DNA from: Tenacibaculum sp.
GTDB taxonomy: Bacteria; Bacteroidota; Bacteroidia; Flavobacteriales; Flavobacteriaceae
Assembly (NCBI GenBank): GCA_022448525.1
Contig: JAKVCX010000004.1
Coordinates: 788,300-852,299, forward strand
Length of the DNA stretch: 64,000 nt
Direction: 5' to 3'
A model generated the notes under the pieces. It saw only the letters and a list, made by a program, of their open reading frames with translations, searched no databases and was not told the origin of the DNA. The first letter of the stretch is position 1, and every line of letters starts with the position of its first letter. Both the position numbers and the translations under genes were made by a program. Positions 49,580 through 60,939 of the stretch are shown piece by piece.

Positions 49580-50482
49580 ATGAAAAAATACGATATTGTT
49601 ATTCTTACAGAAAGAAGATATGTAAATCCAACCAAAGTTGATAATTACATATCAAATGTCTTATTAGAAGATGATTTAGTAAAAAAAGGTCTAGAGAAAG
49701 ACGGCCTAAGGGTTATACGTTTATCTTGGGATGATTCTGATTTTGATTGGAGTACTACAAAATATATTTTGTTTAGAACTACTTGGGATTATTTCGACCG
49801 TTTCGATGAGTTTTCATCTTGGTTAGAAAAAGTGAGTAAATTGACAACTTTGATTAACTCTGAAGCAATTATTCGTTGGAATTTAGACAAACACTATTTA
49901 CTCGATTTACAAAAGAATGGAGTTCATATTTGTGAATCGTATTTTGTAGAAAAAGGAGAAAACATCAATTTAAAAGAATCATCTGAAAAGTACAATTTAA
50001 CAAACTTTGTTTTAAAACCATGTATTTCTGGAGGCGGAAGACATACCTATAAAATAACTCCAGAAAATCTTCAAGAACACGAAGTATTATTTAAAGAATT
50101 AATCGCAGAGGAAGCCTATATCCTACAGCCATTTCAACATAATATAGTAGAAAGAGGAGAAATTTCATTAATGATCATGAATGGTGAGTTTACGCATGCT
50201 GTTTTAAAAGTTGCTAAACCTGGTGACTTTAGAGTTCAAGACGATTTTGGTGGAACAGTACATGATTATAAACCTACAGCTGAAGAAATTGCTTTTGCTG
50301 AAAAAACTGTAAATGCTTGCTTAGAAAAACCAATGTATGCAAGAGTTGATATTTTCACAGATAACGATAATAAATTAGCCATAGCAGAATTAGAATTGAT
50401 TGAACCAGAACTTTGGTTTAGAAATCACCCTGAAGCTGCAACAAAACTTTCAAAAGGAATTAAACAATTAATCCTCAATTAA
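49580..50482 (+). CDS. ATP-grasp protein (cycloserine-ligase/glutathione-synthetase-like)
   Basis: A cytoplasmic ligase-type ATP-grasp fold. N-terminal part has the motif LTERRYVNPTKVDNYISNVLLEDDLVKKGLEKDGLRV, followed by the central ATP-binding segment FVLKPCISGGGRHTYKI (about 143-160) and the metal-binding C-terminus with ARVDIF and AIAELELIEPELWF (Glu pair). The pattern resembles DcsG-type and other standalone ATP-grasp proteins, which join a carboxylate to an amine. It precedes the domain-duplication protein by 9 bases. Substrate unknown. A TAGATTTA element lies 4 bases before the ATG. Confidence 0.85.
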   Translation: MKKYDIVILTERRYVNPTKVDNYISNVLLEDDLVKKGLEKDGLRVIRLSWDDSDFDWSTTKYILFRTTWDYFDRFDEFSSWLEKVSKLTTLINSEAIIRWNLDKHYLLDLQKNGVHICESYFVEKGENINLKESSEKYNLTNFVLKPCISGGGRHTYKITPENLQEHEVLFKELIAEEAYILQPFQHNIVERGEISLMIMNGEFTHAVLKVAKPGDFRVQDDFGGTVHDYKPTAEEIAFAEKTVNACLEKPMYARVDIFTDNDNKLAIAELELIEPELWFRNHPEAATKLSKGIKQLILN

Positions 50483-50491
50483 ACTAAAAAC

Positions 50492-51766
50492 ATGAGAAAA
50501 TTTTTCAAAATAATAGGAATTCTAGTTGTATTACTAGTTGTTACTTTTCTGGTAATCTTCTTTTCTAAAAATGAAGCCTTACCTACAGGAGAGAAAGGAG
50601 AGAAAGCCGAAGAACTTGCTCAAAAAATGCTAAGCGCAATTAATCATGAAGCTTTTGAAAATGCCGAGTTATTAGAATGGTCATTTAGAGGAACTAATTC
50701 TTACAAATGGTACAAGCAACAAGGTAAAGTTGAAGTTTCTTGGAATGAAAACAAAGTGATATTAAACACCAATTCTCCAGAGCAAAGTGAAGTTTATGTG
50801 AAAGGAGAAAAAGTAACTAACAATGAATTGATTAATAAAGCTCAAGCTTATTTTAATAATGATAGTTTCTGGTTAATTGCTCCACATAAAATAATGGACA
50901 ACGGAGTTGAAAGAAGTATCGTAAAAGTAAACGATAAAGATGCTTTAATGGTAACGTATACATCTGGTGGTACAACTCCAGGAGATTCTTACTTGTGGAT
51001 GTTAAATGAAAACTACTTCCCTACTTCTTATAAAATGTGGACAAATATTATTCCAATTGGTGGTGTTGAAGCAACTTGGAATGACTGGAAAGATACGGAA
51101 GCTGGTTTTAAACTTCCTACAAAGCATACCGCAAACTTATTTGATTTATCAATCAATATGGGAGATCCGAAAGCTTCTACACCAAAAGCAGATGCATTAG
51201 CTAGTAAAATTTTAAAAGCTATTAAACACGATGCTTATAAAACAACAGAAAATATTGAATGGAGTTTTGGTGGAAGAAGGTCTTACAAATGGAATAAAAA
51301 AGATCATATTGTTGAAGTAAAGTGGGATACTACAAAAGTTATTTTGCATCCAAACAATTTAGAGAAAAGCACAATTTATTTTAACGATAATCTAATTAAA
51401 ACTAAAAATGAAGATATAATTAAAAAGGCAGAAGCTTACTTCAATAATGATAGTTTTTGGTTAGTTGCACCTCACAAACTTTTTGAACCTGGTATTTTAC
51501 GTTCTGTAAAGGAAGTAGATGGCAAGGAAGCTTTATTAGTAAAATATACGACTGGAGGAACAACTCCTGGAGACTCTTATTTGTGGATATTAGATGAAAA
51601 TTATGTACCTAAAAGTTATAAAATGTATGTTCCAAGTATGAAAATGGAAGGAGTTCCTTCAACTTGGGAAGATTGGATTACTACAGAAAGCGGTACTCTA
51701 CTTCCTAAAATGCATCGATTTGGTAACAATGGTGAATTAAGTATGGGAGATGTAAAAGCCTATTAA
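50492..51766 (+). CDS. Membrane-anchored protein with two copies of an unknown domain
   Basis: One membrane helix at the N-terminus (about 6-25) precedes two tandem domains of about 185 residues (about 40-225 and 230-424) with matching blocks: SAINHEAFE.../KAIKHDAYK..., SFRGTNSYKW/SFGGRRSYKW, KVILNTNSPE/KVILHPNNLE, AYFNNDSFWLIAPHK/AYFNNDSFWLVAPHK and TTPGDSYLWM/TTPGDSYLWI. Within-gene duplication is clear. The domain faces the periplasm if the helix is a signal anchor. No family recognised. It follows the ATP-grasp gene and may act with it. Confidence 0.75.
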   Translation: MRKFFKIIGILVVLLVVTFLVIFFSKNEALPTGEKGEKAEELAQKMLSAINHEAFENAELLEWSFRGTNSYKWYKQQGKVEVSWNENKVILNTNSPEQSEVYVKGEKVTNNELINKAQAYFNNDSFWLIAPHKIMDNGVERSIVKVNDKDALMVTYTSGGTTPGDSYLWMLNENYFPTSYKMWTNIIPIGGVEATWNDWKDTEAGFKLPTKHTANLFDLSINMGDPKASTPKADALASKILKAIKHDAYKTTENIEWSFGGRRSYKWNKKDHIVEVKWDTTKVILHPNNLEKSTIYFNDNLIKTKNEDIIKKAEAYFNNDSFWLVAPHKLFEPGILRSVKEVDGKEALLVKYTTGGTTPGDSYLWILDENYVPKSYKMYVPSMKMEGVPSTWEDWITTESGTLLPKMHRFGNNGELSMGDVKAY

Positions 51767-51792
51767 AGTTAAAAAACATACAACTAAATATG

Positions 51793-51822
51793 AAGCTCTT
51801 AATTTTTAATTAGGAGCTTTTT
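51793..51822 (+). terminator. Terminator after the duplicated-domain gene
   Basis: AAGCTCTTAATT (51793-51804) pairs with AATTAGGAGCTT (51808-51819) with one G-U pair, followed by five T. It ends the two-gene unit 26 bases past the stop. Confidence 0.75.
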
Positions 51823-51831
51823 TGGTATGAG

Positions 51832-51999
51832 TTATTTAGCAACACCAAACAAAAAGGACATTATAAATGAAAATACTTTTATAAATACCCAAATTATAAT
51901 AGTCCCAAAAAGCCAGATTTTGTAAAAATCAATAAATCTTGTGATGTAGGAATATAGTTTACCTGCAATATATTTTAAAAACTCAGTAATTCTTTTCAT
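51832..51999 (-). CDS. Small membrane protein, hypothetical
   Basis: A 55-residue protein (MKRITEFLKYIAGKLYSYITR...) with a helix at about 28-47 and a basic N-terminal amphipathic part. Start is the ATG at 51999; a longer frame from 52041 would cross into the divergent 52022 gene. No family recognised. Divergent from that gene by 22 bases. Low certainty, as a small AT-rich ORF. Confidence 0.4.
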   Translation of the reverse strand: MKRITEFLKYIAGKLYSYITRFIDFYKIWLFGTIIIWVFIKVFSFIMSFLFGVAK

Positions 52000-52021
52000 A
52001 ACTTCCGCAAAAATATAAAAT

Positions 52022-52606
52022 ATGAATTTAGAAAAGTACATCCTTTTTCCAAGGATAGAAATAATAGAGCTTGAAAAGATAATTCAAGAAATGGCCGATT
52101 TATACTACGATGTAGAATATACATCAGGCATTGAAATCTACACTTCCAAAACAAAAACTAACTTTTACATAATAAACTTCTCACAGGTACCAGATTTTGA
52201 ACGATTTAAATACTTTGTAAACTATATAGCTTGGGGAGAAAATCATGCGCTTAAAAATGAAGTAAAAGGATATTGGACAATTAATGAAAATGACGAAGTT
52301 CCTTCTAAACATATTAATGAAAGAATTATGTTATTTGTCTCTGAATTAGACGAAGATGGAGATAATGTGTATGCTGCATTTGAAAACAATTCTAAAAATT
52401 TCAAATTGGGTTTTGCCATTGGACATGAATATGAGCCTTTAAATATTACAGATAAAGAGTTTGTTGAAGCTCCAATAAACCCTAATGATTTTAGTTTAAT
52501 TAAAACTATAAATCCAAATCCTGAATTAAAAAAGAAGGAATTAAATTCCGGATGTTCATTATTGTTTATTATTATTGCGTTTTTAAGCTGTTGCTTATAT
52601 TTTTAA
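52022..52606 (+). CDS. Hypothetical protein with a C-terminal hydrophobic tail
   Basis: A 194-residue protein with an acidic middle part ([33 protein letters not shown]) and a C-terminal hydrophobic tail ([17 protein letters not shown]) that could insert as a tail anchor. It has no family I recognise. The end of the gene is 20 bases before trmD. Four Cys in the tail region are of note. Confidence 0.6.
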   Translation: MNLEKYILFPRIEIIELEKIIQEMADLYYDVEYTSGIEIYTSKTKTNFYIINFSQVPDFERFKYFVNYIAWGENHALKNEVKGYWTINENDEVPSKHINERIMLFVSELDEDGDNVYAAFENNSKNFKLGFAIGHEYEPLNITDKEFVEAPINPNDFSLIKTINPNPELKKKELNSGCSLLFIIIAFLSCCLYF

Positions 52607-52626
52607 AAAACAAGTACTTTTACAAA

Positions 52627-53304
52627 ATGCGCGTAGATATAATTACTGTTGAACCAGATTTAATCAAAAGTCCTTTTCAGAACTCAATGATGAAAAGAGC
52701 AATTGATAAAGGTTTAGCTGAGGTACACTTCCACAACTTAAGAGAATTTGGACAAGGAAATTATCGACAAATAGATGATTACCAATTTGGTGGTGGTGCA
52801 GGAATGGTTTTAATGATAGAACCTATTGCAAAGTGTATTGAAGGATTATTAGCTGAAAGAAGTTATGATGAAATTATCTACATGACGCCAGATGCACCAA
52901 CTTTAAATCAAGCTACCGCAAACACTCTTTCTTTAAAAGAAAATATTATTATTCTTACTGGTCACTACAAAGGAGTTGATCAACGTGTAAGAGATAAATA
53001 TATTACCAAAGAAATATCTATTGGAGATTACGTTTTAACAGGAGGTGAATTAGCTGCTGCAGTTTTATGTGATGCCGTAATTCGATTAATTCCTGGAGTT
53101 TTAGGTGATGAAACCTCTGCTCTAACCGACTCTTTTCAAGATAATCTTTTATCCCCACCCGTTTACACAAGACCTTCAGAGTATGAAGGCATGAAAGTTC
53201 CTGAAGTTTTATTATCAGGAAATTTTCCAAAAATTGAAGAATGGCGTTCGGAAAAAGCCTATGAACGAACTAAAGAAATTAGACCCGACCTATTAGATGA
53301 ATAA
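52627..53304 (+). CDS. trmD: tRNA (guanine-N1)-methyltransferase
   Basis: Makes m1G37 in tRNA. 225 residues, SPOUT fold: [72 protein letters not shown] and [35 protein letters not shown]. The ATG at 52627 is chosen because the family begins there; a longer frame from 52552 is within the preceding gene. It overlaps the next gene by 8 bases. In many bacteria trmD is next to rplS, but here rplS is 3.9 kb away, with two GT39 genes and a PAP2 gene between. Confidence 0.96.
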   Translation: MRVDIITVEPDLIKSPFQNSMMKRAIDKGLAEVHFHNLREFGQGNYRQIDDYQFGGGAGMVLMIEPIAKCIEGLLAERSYDEIIYMTPDAPTLNQATANTLSLKENIIILTGHYKGVDQRVRDKYITKEISIGDYVLTGGELAAAVLCDAVIRLIPGVLGDETSALTDSFQDNLLSPPVYTRPSEYEGMKVPEVLLSGNFPKIEEWRSEKAYERTKEIRPDLLDE

Positions 53305-54775
53305 AATTTTAGAGCTTGTTAAGAAGTATCCGGCTTTAAGTATTGTTCTAGGTTTTCAATTATTTCGCTTTATACTTTTACCATTCATGGGATTAATGCC
53401 CCAAGACGCATATTACCATTTTTATGGTGAAAACTTTTCTTGGTGTTACTTCGATCATCCTGGAATGATTGGTTACTTATTGCGAATTTTTACACTTACA
53501 TTTGGAAAAACTGTTTTTGTTGTAAAACTTACTGATTTTGTTATTACTTCATTAACATTACTAAGTTTTTACAAACTTGCTGAGTGTTTCTTATCAAAAG
53601 AAAAATTGAATATAGCTATGATATTGATAGCATCAACATTCTTTATTTCAATTCTTTCATTTAATTCAACACCAGATGTTCCTTTATTACTATTCTGGAC
53701 TTTAAGTGTTCTTTTCCTTTATAGAGCAATTTTTGAAAATAAAAAGGCTTCTTGGATATACGCAGGTTTAGCTATGGGATTAGCTTTCGATAGTAAATAC
53801 ACTGCTCTTTTATTACCAATCGGATTAATTTTATTCCTCCTTTTTTCTCCGAACTACAGAAAACTGTTGATTTCACCTTGGCTTATATTTTCATTGTGTA
53901 TTGCCGTATTTATGACATATCCTGTTTGGTACTGGAATTATGAAAACGAATTTGCGTCTTTTCTTTTTCAATCTTCGGAAAGAGCCTCGAATATGTCGGA
54001 ATTAAAATTTAAACCCAAAAATTTCTTTGGAGCATTAGGTCATCAATTATTACTGTTACTACCAATATTATTTAGTGCTTTTCTGATATTTACTTTTAAA
54101 TACACAAAACGTTTTTTTACCAAGTTTAAATTACCTAGCTGTAAGATTTTATTTCTTTTAGCATTCTTTATCCCAACATTTTTAGGTTTTTTATCATTAA
54201 CTCCAATTTACTGGGTAAAATTAAATTGGCTGATGCCTTCTTATATTACAGGAATTATTATTACGAGTATTTTCATTTCTGAAAAATGGGTAAATCGTCA
54301 AGTTATTTTTTCTATTGTAATTCATCTTTTAGTGTGCGTTGAAATTTTGTTTTACGTAGTTCCTATAAAAAGTGACGATACTTGGGTTGGATGGAAAGAG
54401 TTAGCAAATGAAATCGAATTAATTCAACAAGAGCATCCTAATACTTTCGTCTTTGCAGATGACGGATATAAAACTACAGCAGCGCTTAACTTTTATATGG
54501 AAGATAAAGTTTTTGCTAGAAATATAATTGGTTTACACGCTTTGCATTATAATTATTTAGGAGATGATTTTAAAACTTTAAATGGGAAAAATGCAATTTT
54601 TGTAGATTCTGATAAACGTTTTAAAAACGACGATAAAAGAGGTCATATTTTTCCTCTAGTAAATCCTTATTTTGAACGATGCACTGAACTTGAACCAATA
54701 ATTATTTCTAAAAACGGACGAAAAGTTAGAAAGTTTTGGGTTTATTTTTGCGAAAACTATAAAGCTAAACCTTAG
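53297..54775 (+). CDS. GT39-like integral membrane glycosyltransferase
   Basis: A polytopic protein of 492 residues of the ArnT/dolichyl-phosphate-mannose type. The N-terminal loop has [29 protein letters not shown], with the catalytic Asp and conserved His-Pro-Gly, followed by about 10-12 membrane helices, and a C-terminal periplasmic part ([19 protein letters not shown]). Such enzymes move a sugar from a polyprenyl-phosphate carrier to lipid A or glycan/protein. The donor and acceptor are unknown. It overlaps trmD by 8 bases and is convergent with another GT39 protein (11-base overlap). Confidence 0.88.
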   Translation: MNKILELVKKYPALSIVLGFQLFRFILLPFMGLMPQDAYYHFYGENFSWCYFDHPGMIGYLLRIFTLTFGKTVFVVKLTDFVITSLTLLSFYKLAECFLSKEKLNIAMILIASTFFISILSFNSTPDVPLLLFWTLSVLFLYRAIFENKKASWIYAGLAMGLAFDSKYTALLLPIGLILFLLFSPNYRKLLISPWLIFSLCIAVFMTYPVWYWNYENEFASFLFQSSERASNMSELKFKPKNFFGALGHQLLLLLPILFSAFLIFTFKYTKRFFTKFKLPSCKILFLLAFFIPTFLGFLSLTPIYWVKLNWLMPSYITGIIITSIFISEKWVNRQVIFSIVIHLLVCVEILFYVVPIKSDDTWVGWKELANEIELIQQEHPNTFVFADDGYKTTAALNFYMEDKVFARNIIGLHALHYNYLGDDFKTLNGKNAIFVDSDKRFKNDDKRGHIFPLVNPYFERCTELEPIIISKNGRKVRKFWVYFCENYKAKP

Positions 54776-56264
54776 AAAGTTTATAAAGAAAAACATATTT
54801 AACCACTACTCCCCTTCTTTCAATTGGCACTGTCCGGAGTAAATTGAATTTACTATAACGATCTTCAAATAAGGTTTTAGGATTTTTAAAATTCCGACTA
54901 TCTGTTATATATAAAACTTCATCACCTAATTCATAATATGTTTGATTGATCCAATAATATTTATGAATTTCATTTAAATTACCAACACCATACACTTTCA
55001 TGTTATTGGGTCTTGCTATATAATAATCTATATGTGCTGCAGGATACCATCGATTCGAGATGATTGGTAAATCTGAAACATATTCCTCTTTAAAAACTTG
55101 AGTAAGTTTTTCTGATGCTTGTTTCCAACCATACATATCTAACAAAGCATCTTTTCTTCCCAGTTTTTCTTTTTGAATTGAATTCTCTTCTGGTAAAAAC
55201 AATCCATTATTAATCACAAAAGTTGTTGTTATCATTAGTACAGAAAGTATTACAATCCCAATACTTAAGTTCTTCGTAATATTCTTCAATCTTTCCGAAA
55301 GAAATACCGCTAATAATGGCAACAATGTTAAATGACTCACTCCAGACCAATGTGGTAATGTATTTCTGGATATTGATAAATAAATAGTAGTTAGAATTAA
55401 TGGAAACGAACAATAAAAAAAGAATGTTATGTAGTTCTTACGGAAATGAAACTTCTTCTTCCAAATAGCAATTAACATTAATACTAACGTGATTACTATG
55501 TATGGATTGTTATAAATAAATTGTCCAAGTATTTCTCGAATAAATGAATTCTTATTGAATTGTAAACTAAAAAACGAAACACGATTACCATGAAACTTGT
55601 AACTAATAAAGTCGTTTGTATAATTCCAATAAAAAACTAAAGTAATTGCTATCAAAGGAAAAATGAATCCTAAATAAAAGAATACATTTTTTAGCCATTT
55701 TCGATTACGAAATAAAACATAAACACTAACCCCAAACAATATGTAAACGGCTTGATATTTGGAATAAATAGCAAGTCCAGCAAACAAAAATCCTAGTAAT
55801 AACTTGACATGATACTTTTTTTCAGGTGTATTGGGAATTGTTTGTATGAAAAAGTAAAAACTTAATAACCAAAATAGTACTAAAGGTGAATCTGGTAAAA
55901 TAAAAGTTCCAGCGATAACAAATCCATAAATACTGAGACAATAAAGCAAACAAGAAATAAATCCTGTTCGAGAATCTTTGATATAAGAACCAATCAAGAA
56001 GACAACATACATACTTAGCCCGGAAGGAATAATGGCTGCTAACCGAATTGCCAATTCAGAATCAAAATAAAGGTTTCCTGTAAAAAATTGAATAAAAAAA
56101 CCTACCATCGATGGATGATCAAAGTGACTGACATCTGGATATTTGGCGTATAACCAATAATACACTTCATCATTTCCAAACTCCAATACTCCGGCTAAAA
56201 ATAATCGCAACAGAACACTTATAAGTATTAAGACTAATACTTTTTGTTTATAGGAAATATTCAT
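54765..56264 (-). CDS. GT39-like integral membrane glycosyltransferase, second
   Basis: A 499-residue protein of the same family as the convergent one: GNDEVYYWLYAKYPDVSHFDHPSMVGFFI with acidic pair and His-Pro-Ser, then about 12 helices and a periplasmic tail (SNRWYPAAHIDYYIARPNNMKVYGVGN). It follows the PAP2 gene on the minus strand; the TAA stop of PAP2 and its ATG share a base (TAATG), so the two are coupled and probably act in one pathway of lipid-linked sugar transfer. Confidence 0.88.
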   Translation of the reverse strand: MNISYKQKVLVLILISVLLRLFLAGVLEFGNDEVYYWLYAKYPDVSHFDHPSMVGFFIQFFTGNLYFDSELAIRLAAIIPSGLSMYVVFLIGSYIKDSRTGFISCLLYCLSIYGFVIAGTFILPDSPLVLFWLLSFYFFIQTIPNTPEKKYHVKLLLGFLFAGLAIYSKYQAVYILFGVSVYVLFRNRKWLKNVFFYLGFIFPLIAITLVFYWNYTNDFISYKFHGNRVSFFSLQFNKNSFIREILGQFIYNNPYIVITLVLMLIAIWKKKFHFRKNYITFFFYCSFPLILTTIYLSISRNTLPHWSGVSHLTLLPLLAVFLSERLKNITKNLSIGIVILSVLMITTTFVINNGLFLPEENSIQKEKLGRKDALLDMYGWKQASEKLTQVFKEEYVSDLPIISNRWYPAAHIDYYIARPNNMKVYGVGNLNEIHKYYWINQTYYELGDEVLYITDSRNFKNPKTLFEDRYSKFNLLRTVPIERRGVVVKYVFLYKLSKV

Positions 56265-56947
56265 TAATGAACTCGTTTTCTTTCAGGGAAGAATAAACTC
56301 ATACTTATAAAAGCAATAACAATTCCTAAGATTGATCCGACGAAAATATCGAGAAGAAAATGCTGAGATAAATATACTCGAGACATTCCAGCAATCATTG
56401 CAAGAGTTATCCAAAGGTATTGTGAAACACATCTTCGGAAATAAATACATAAAATTGCAAAAATTGCAAATGCTGTCATTGTATGTCCAGATGGGAAAGA
56501 ATTCCAAAAAGCCATTTTTACTCCATCTATTATATGCAAATTTTCTACTCCTAAGAACTCGGCTGGCCTAGGGATTCCTTTAAATATGATTTTCTTGAAA
56601 AAATGAGTAAACAGTAATGTTAATAATCCTCCAATTCCAAATACTAAAGACATTCTTTTATTGATGAAAAAGAAAATTACAACCAAAACTCCAAACATGG
56701 CTCCATCTCCTAAATGCGTCGAATATTTAAAAAACCAATCAAAGAAACCTGTGTGATATTTATTTAATGTTAAGTGTAAATCAGATTTATTGTAAATACT
56801 AACGAGTACAAGAGACAAAATAAAAAAGAGTAAATAAGTCACAAAAACTTCCAATCGTATCACTTTAATATGTGAATTAATTGTTCTAAATATCTTTTCT
56901 AACCAAAGTTGTAAAGGTTTTTGCGTAGTTTTTATAACGTTGTCCAT
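56264..56947 (-). CDS. PAP2-family phosphatase (integral membrane)
   Basis: Lipid phosphatase of 227 residues with six helices. Motifs KGIPRP (123-128), PSGHTM (152-157) and SRVYLSQHFLLD (189-200, catalytic His195) fit the acid-phosphatase superfamily in the periplasm. It may remove phosphate from undecaprenyl pyrophosphate or lipid A. It is coupled by TAATG to the GT39-type gene downstream. The start at 56947 is the first ATG and begins with a cytoplasmic N-terminus. Confidence 0.88.
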   Translation of the reverse strand: MDNVIKTTQKPLQLWLEKIFRTINSHIKVIRLEVFVTYLLFFILSLVLVSIYNKSDLHLTLNKYHTGFFDWFFKYSTHLGDGAMFGVLVVIFFFINKRMSLVFGIGGLLTLLFTHFFKKIIFKGIPRPAEFLGVENLHIIDGVKMAFWNSFPSGHTMTAFAIFAILCIYFRRCVSQYLWITLAMIAGMSRVYLSQHFLLDIFVGSILGIVIAFISMSLFFPERKRVH

Positions 56948-57131
56948 CGATAGTTTTGTTTAGCTTTGAAATATATTTTCGTCACATATACTAAGCTTTA
57001 ACTAGGCTTTAAGTAATCTTTATCGATGATTAGACTTATTAACTATTAATCAATAATTTAGTAAACTGCTTTTCTGAATTATTTACATAAATTTAATTGA
57101 ATATTTTATTTTCCATTTTAGAAAAACATAG

Positions 57132-57139
57132 TATATTTG
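57132..57139 (+). promoter_or_regulatory. -7 element of rplS
   Basis: TATATTTG is a perfect match to TAnnTTTG. It stands 70 bases before the rplS ATG (57210). Its upstream AAACATAGTATA is shared with the 49118 and 49290 repeats. Confidence 0.7.
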
Positions 57140-57209
57140 CACACGCAAAATCAACCTCTGACGAGAATCGTGAATGTTGCTTTGTAAAATCTCAAAGATT
57201 TTTGAAATA
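57140..57209 (+). other. rplS 5' leader, possibly structured
   Basis: A leader of about 65 bases lies between the promoter and rplS. AAAATCT (57186-57192) can pair with AGATTTT (57196-57202), or CTTTG (57180-57184) with CAAAG (57193-57197), so two mutually exclusive hairpins lie just upstream of the start codon. It might serve in autogenous control by L19, but that is conjecture. Confidence 0.35.
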
Positions 57210-57557
57210 ATGGATTTAATTAAATTTGTTCAAGACGAATTCGTAACTAAAAACGATTTACCAGAATTCGCAGCAGGAGATACAATTACTGTATACTACG
57301 AAATTAAAGAAGGAAACAAAACTCGTACTCAGTTCTTTAGAGGAGTTGTAATTCAAAAAAGAGGTAACGGATCTTCTGAAACTTTCACTATTAGAAAGAT
57401 GTCAGGTACTGTAGGTGTAGAGCGTATCTTCCCTATCAACTTACCATCAATTCAAAAAATTGAAATCAATAAAAAAGGTAAAGTACGTAGAGCTAGAATT
57501 TTCTACTTTAGAGGACTTACTGGTAAGAAAGCAAGAATTAAAGAGAGAAGAAATTAA
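57210..57557 (+). CDS. rplS: 50S ribosomal protein L19
   Basis: 115-residue protein at the 30S-50S interface. LPEFAAGDTITVYYEIKEGNKTRTQFFRGVVIQKRG, TFTIRKMSGTVGVERIFPINLPSIQKIEI and RRARIFYFRGLTGKKARIKE match the family. The ATG at 57210 gives the normal length; a longer start at 57174 would add an unusual N-terminus within the leader. Monocistron with its own promoter and terminator. Confidence 0.97.
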   Translation: MDLIKFVQDEFVTKNDLPEFAAGDTITVYYEIKEGNKTRTQFFRGVVIQKRGNGSSETFTIRKMSGTVGVERIFPINLPSIQKIEINKKGKVRRARIFYFRGLTGKKARIKERRN

Positions 57558-57576
57558 TTCTTTGCACAAAATATTT

Positions 57577-57609
57577 AAAAACGATGTTAATTTAACATCG
57601 TTTTTTTTT
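57577..57609 (+). terminator. Intrinsic terminator after rplS
   Basis: A stem built on ACGATGTTAA (57581-57590) and TTAACATCGT (57592-57601) with A-tract and nine T, 24 bases past the stop. Confidence 0.9.
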
Positions 57610-57692
57610 GCTCTCAACCAAAAATTCAAGAATCTTCAACAAATCACTGATTTTAATAAAAATTTAATATTTCAAAAACCATTTGTAATACG

Positions 57693-57700
57693 TAAATTTG
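57693..57700 (+). promoter_or_regulatory. -7 element of the isocitrate dehydrogenase gene
   Basis: TAAATTTG matches TAnnTTTG, 31 bases upstream of the ATG at 57732. No clear -33 box. Confidence 0.6.
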
Positions 57701-57728
57701 CACCACTTCAAACAAAATAACTAGTTAA

Positions 57729-59957
<2,229 letters not shown>

Positions 59958-59981
59958 ATTATCATTTTAAATAAGAAGAAG

Positions 59982-60012
59982 AAAAGCCGGTAAATATTTA
60001 CCGGCTTTTTTT
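59982..60012 (+). terminator. Intrinsic terminator after icd
   Basis: A nearly perfect palindrome (AAAAGCCGGTAAAT 59982-59995, ATTTACCGGCTTTT 59996-60009) with more T after it, 24 bases past the icd stop. Bidirectional use for mscS is possible. Confidence 0.9.
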
Positions 60013-60021
60013 AATACGATT

Positions 60022-60852
60022 TTATTTTGTCATGGTTACAATTCGTTGTGGAAGTGGTGCTTCATAACCTGCATTTCCTAAAGCCTCCACTATTTTTTGT
60101 TTTGTATCCCAAAAAACATCCCAATAATTCTCACAACTAACATAAGGCATTGCCAATAACTCAACACTATTAACTCCTAAATTGTTTACCGCAACTCTAG
60201 GAGCTTTTCCATCTCCTTCTAAAACATGAACATCATTCTTAAGAACATTCAACACAATTTCTTTTGCCTTTTCAATATCTGAACCATATCTAATAGCAAA
60301 CGGCATATCTATCCTAAGATTTCCAATAGCTGTCAAATTAGTTATTTTATTAGAAGTAATTGTTGAATTCGGGATTATCTCAGTTTCATTTTGAAAAGTT
60401 TCAATTACCGTTACAAACACAGAAATTTCTCTTACAAAACCAAAAGCATTATTTGTTTTTATCAAATCTCCAACCTTAAAAGGTCTAAAAATTAACAACA
60501 TCACTCCTGAAGCCATATGACCTAATGATCCATTGAAAGCACTACCAATTGCAAACGCCACAGCTGCAATTACTGCTGCAAACGAAGCAGTAGGAATTCC
60601 TACAATTCCAGCAATTGATATTAATAAAAGAGCTTTTAAAGCAAAACCTATTAATGTCGTTAAAAAAGGTCGTAAAGTTTCATCAACATGTTTGTTTTCA
60701 AAGAGTCTTGATACACCTCTCATAATCATTCCAACAAGCCATAAACCCAATATTAATGCAGCAAATGCTCCTAATAATTTTAGTCCCCAATCTCCAAAAC
60801 CTGTTGCAATAGAATTATAAAAATTTGATAATGATTGTGTTAAAGTTTCCAT
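60022..60852 (-). CDS. MscS-type small-conductance mechanosensitive channel
   Basis: A 276-residue inner-membrane channel: three helices (about 15-35, 60-80, 85-110, the last being the pore helix rich in Gly and Ala, AVAFAIGSAFNGSLGHMASGVMLLIFRPFKVGDLI) and the cytoplasmic beta domain with ETEIIPNSTITSNKITN, matching the standard MscS core. ATG at 60852 chosen as the family start; a longer frame begins at 60906 without typical sequence. Relieves osmotic pressure. It is a monocistron, divergent from murQ by 87 bases. Confidence 0.9.
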   Translation of the reverse strand: METLTQSLSNFYNSIATGFGDWGLKLLGAFAALILGLWLVGMIMRGVSRLFENKHVDETLRPFLTTLIGFALKALLLISIAGIVGIPTASFAAVIAAVAFAIGSAFNGSLGHMASGVMLLIFRPFKVGDLIKTNNAFGFVREISVFVTVIETFQNETEIIPNSTITSNKITNLTAIGNLRIDMPFAIRYGSDIEKAKEIVLNVLKNDVHVLEGDGKAPRVAVNNLGVNSVELLAMPYVSCENYWDVFWDTKQKIVEALGNAGYEAPLPQRIVTMTK

Positions 60853-60927
60853 TTCTTTATTTATTTTTAGTTCAATTCTATGACACCAGAATTTAGATTT
60901 TGTCACTTACTAAAGCATAATTAATTG

Positions 60928-60935
60928 TAACTTTG
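60928..60935 (+). promoter_or_regulatory. -7 element of murQ, very near the start codon
   Basis: TAACTTTG matches TAnnTTTG, only 4 bases before the murQ ATG at 60940. Transcription would begin at or within a few bases of the start codon. Confidence 0.5.
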
Positions 60936-60939
60936 AGGA

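Noticed and set aside
52552..52626. Longer trmD start at 52552
   Set aside because: It lies in the previous gene, and the family begins at [10 protein letters not shown].
57174..57209. Longer rplS start at 57174
   Set aside because: It adds 12 residues not seen in L19, and the leader hairpins lie there.
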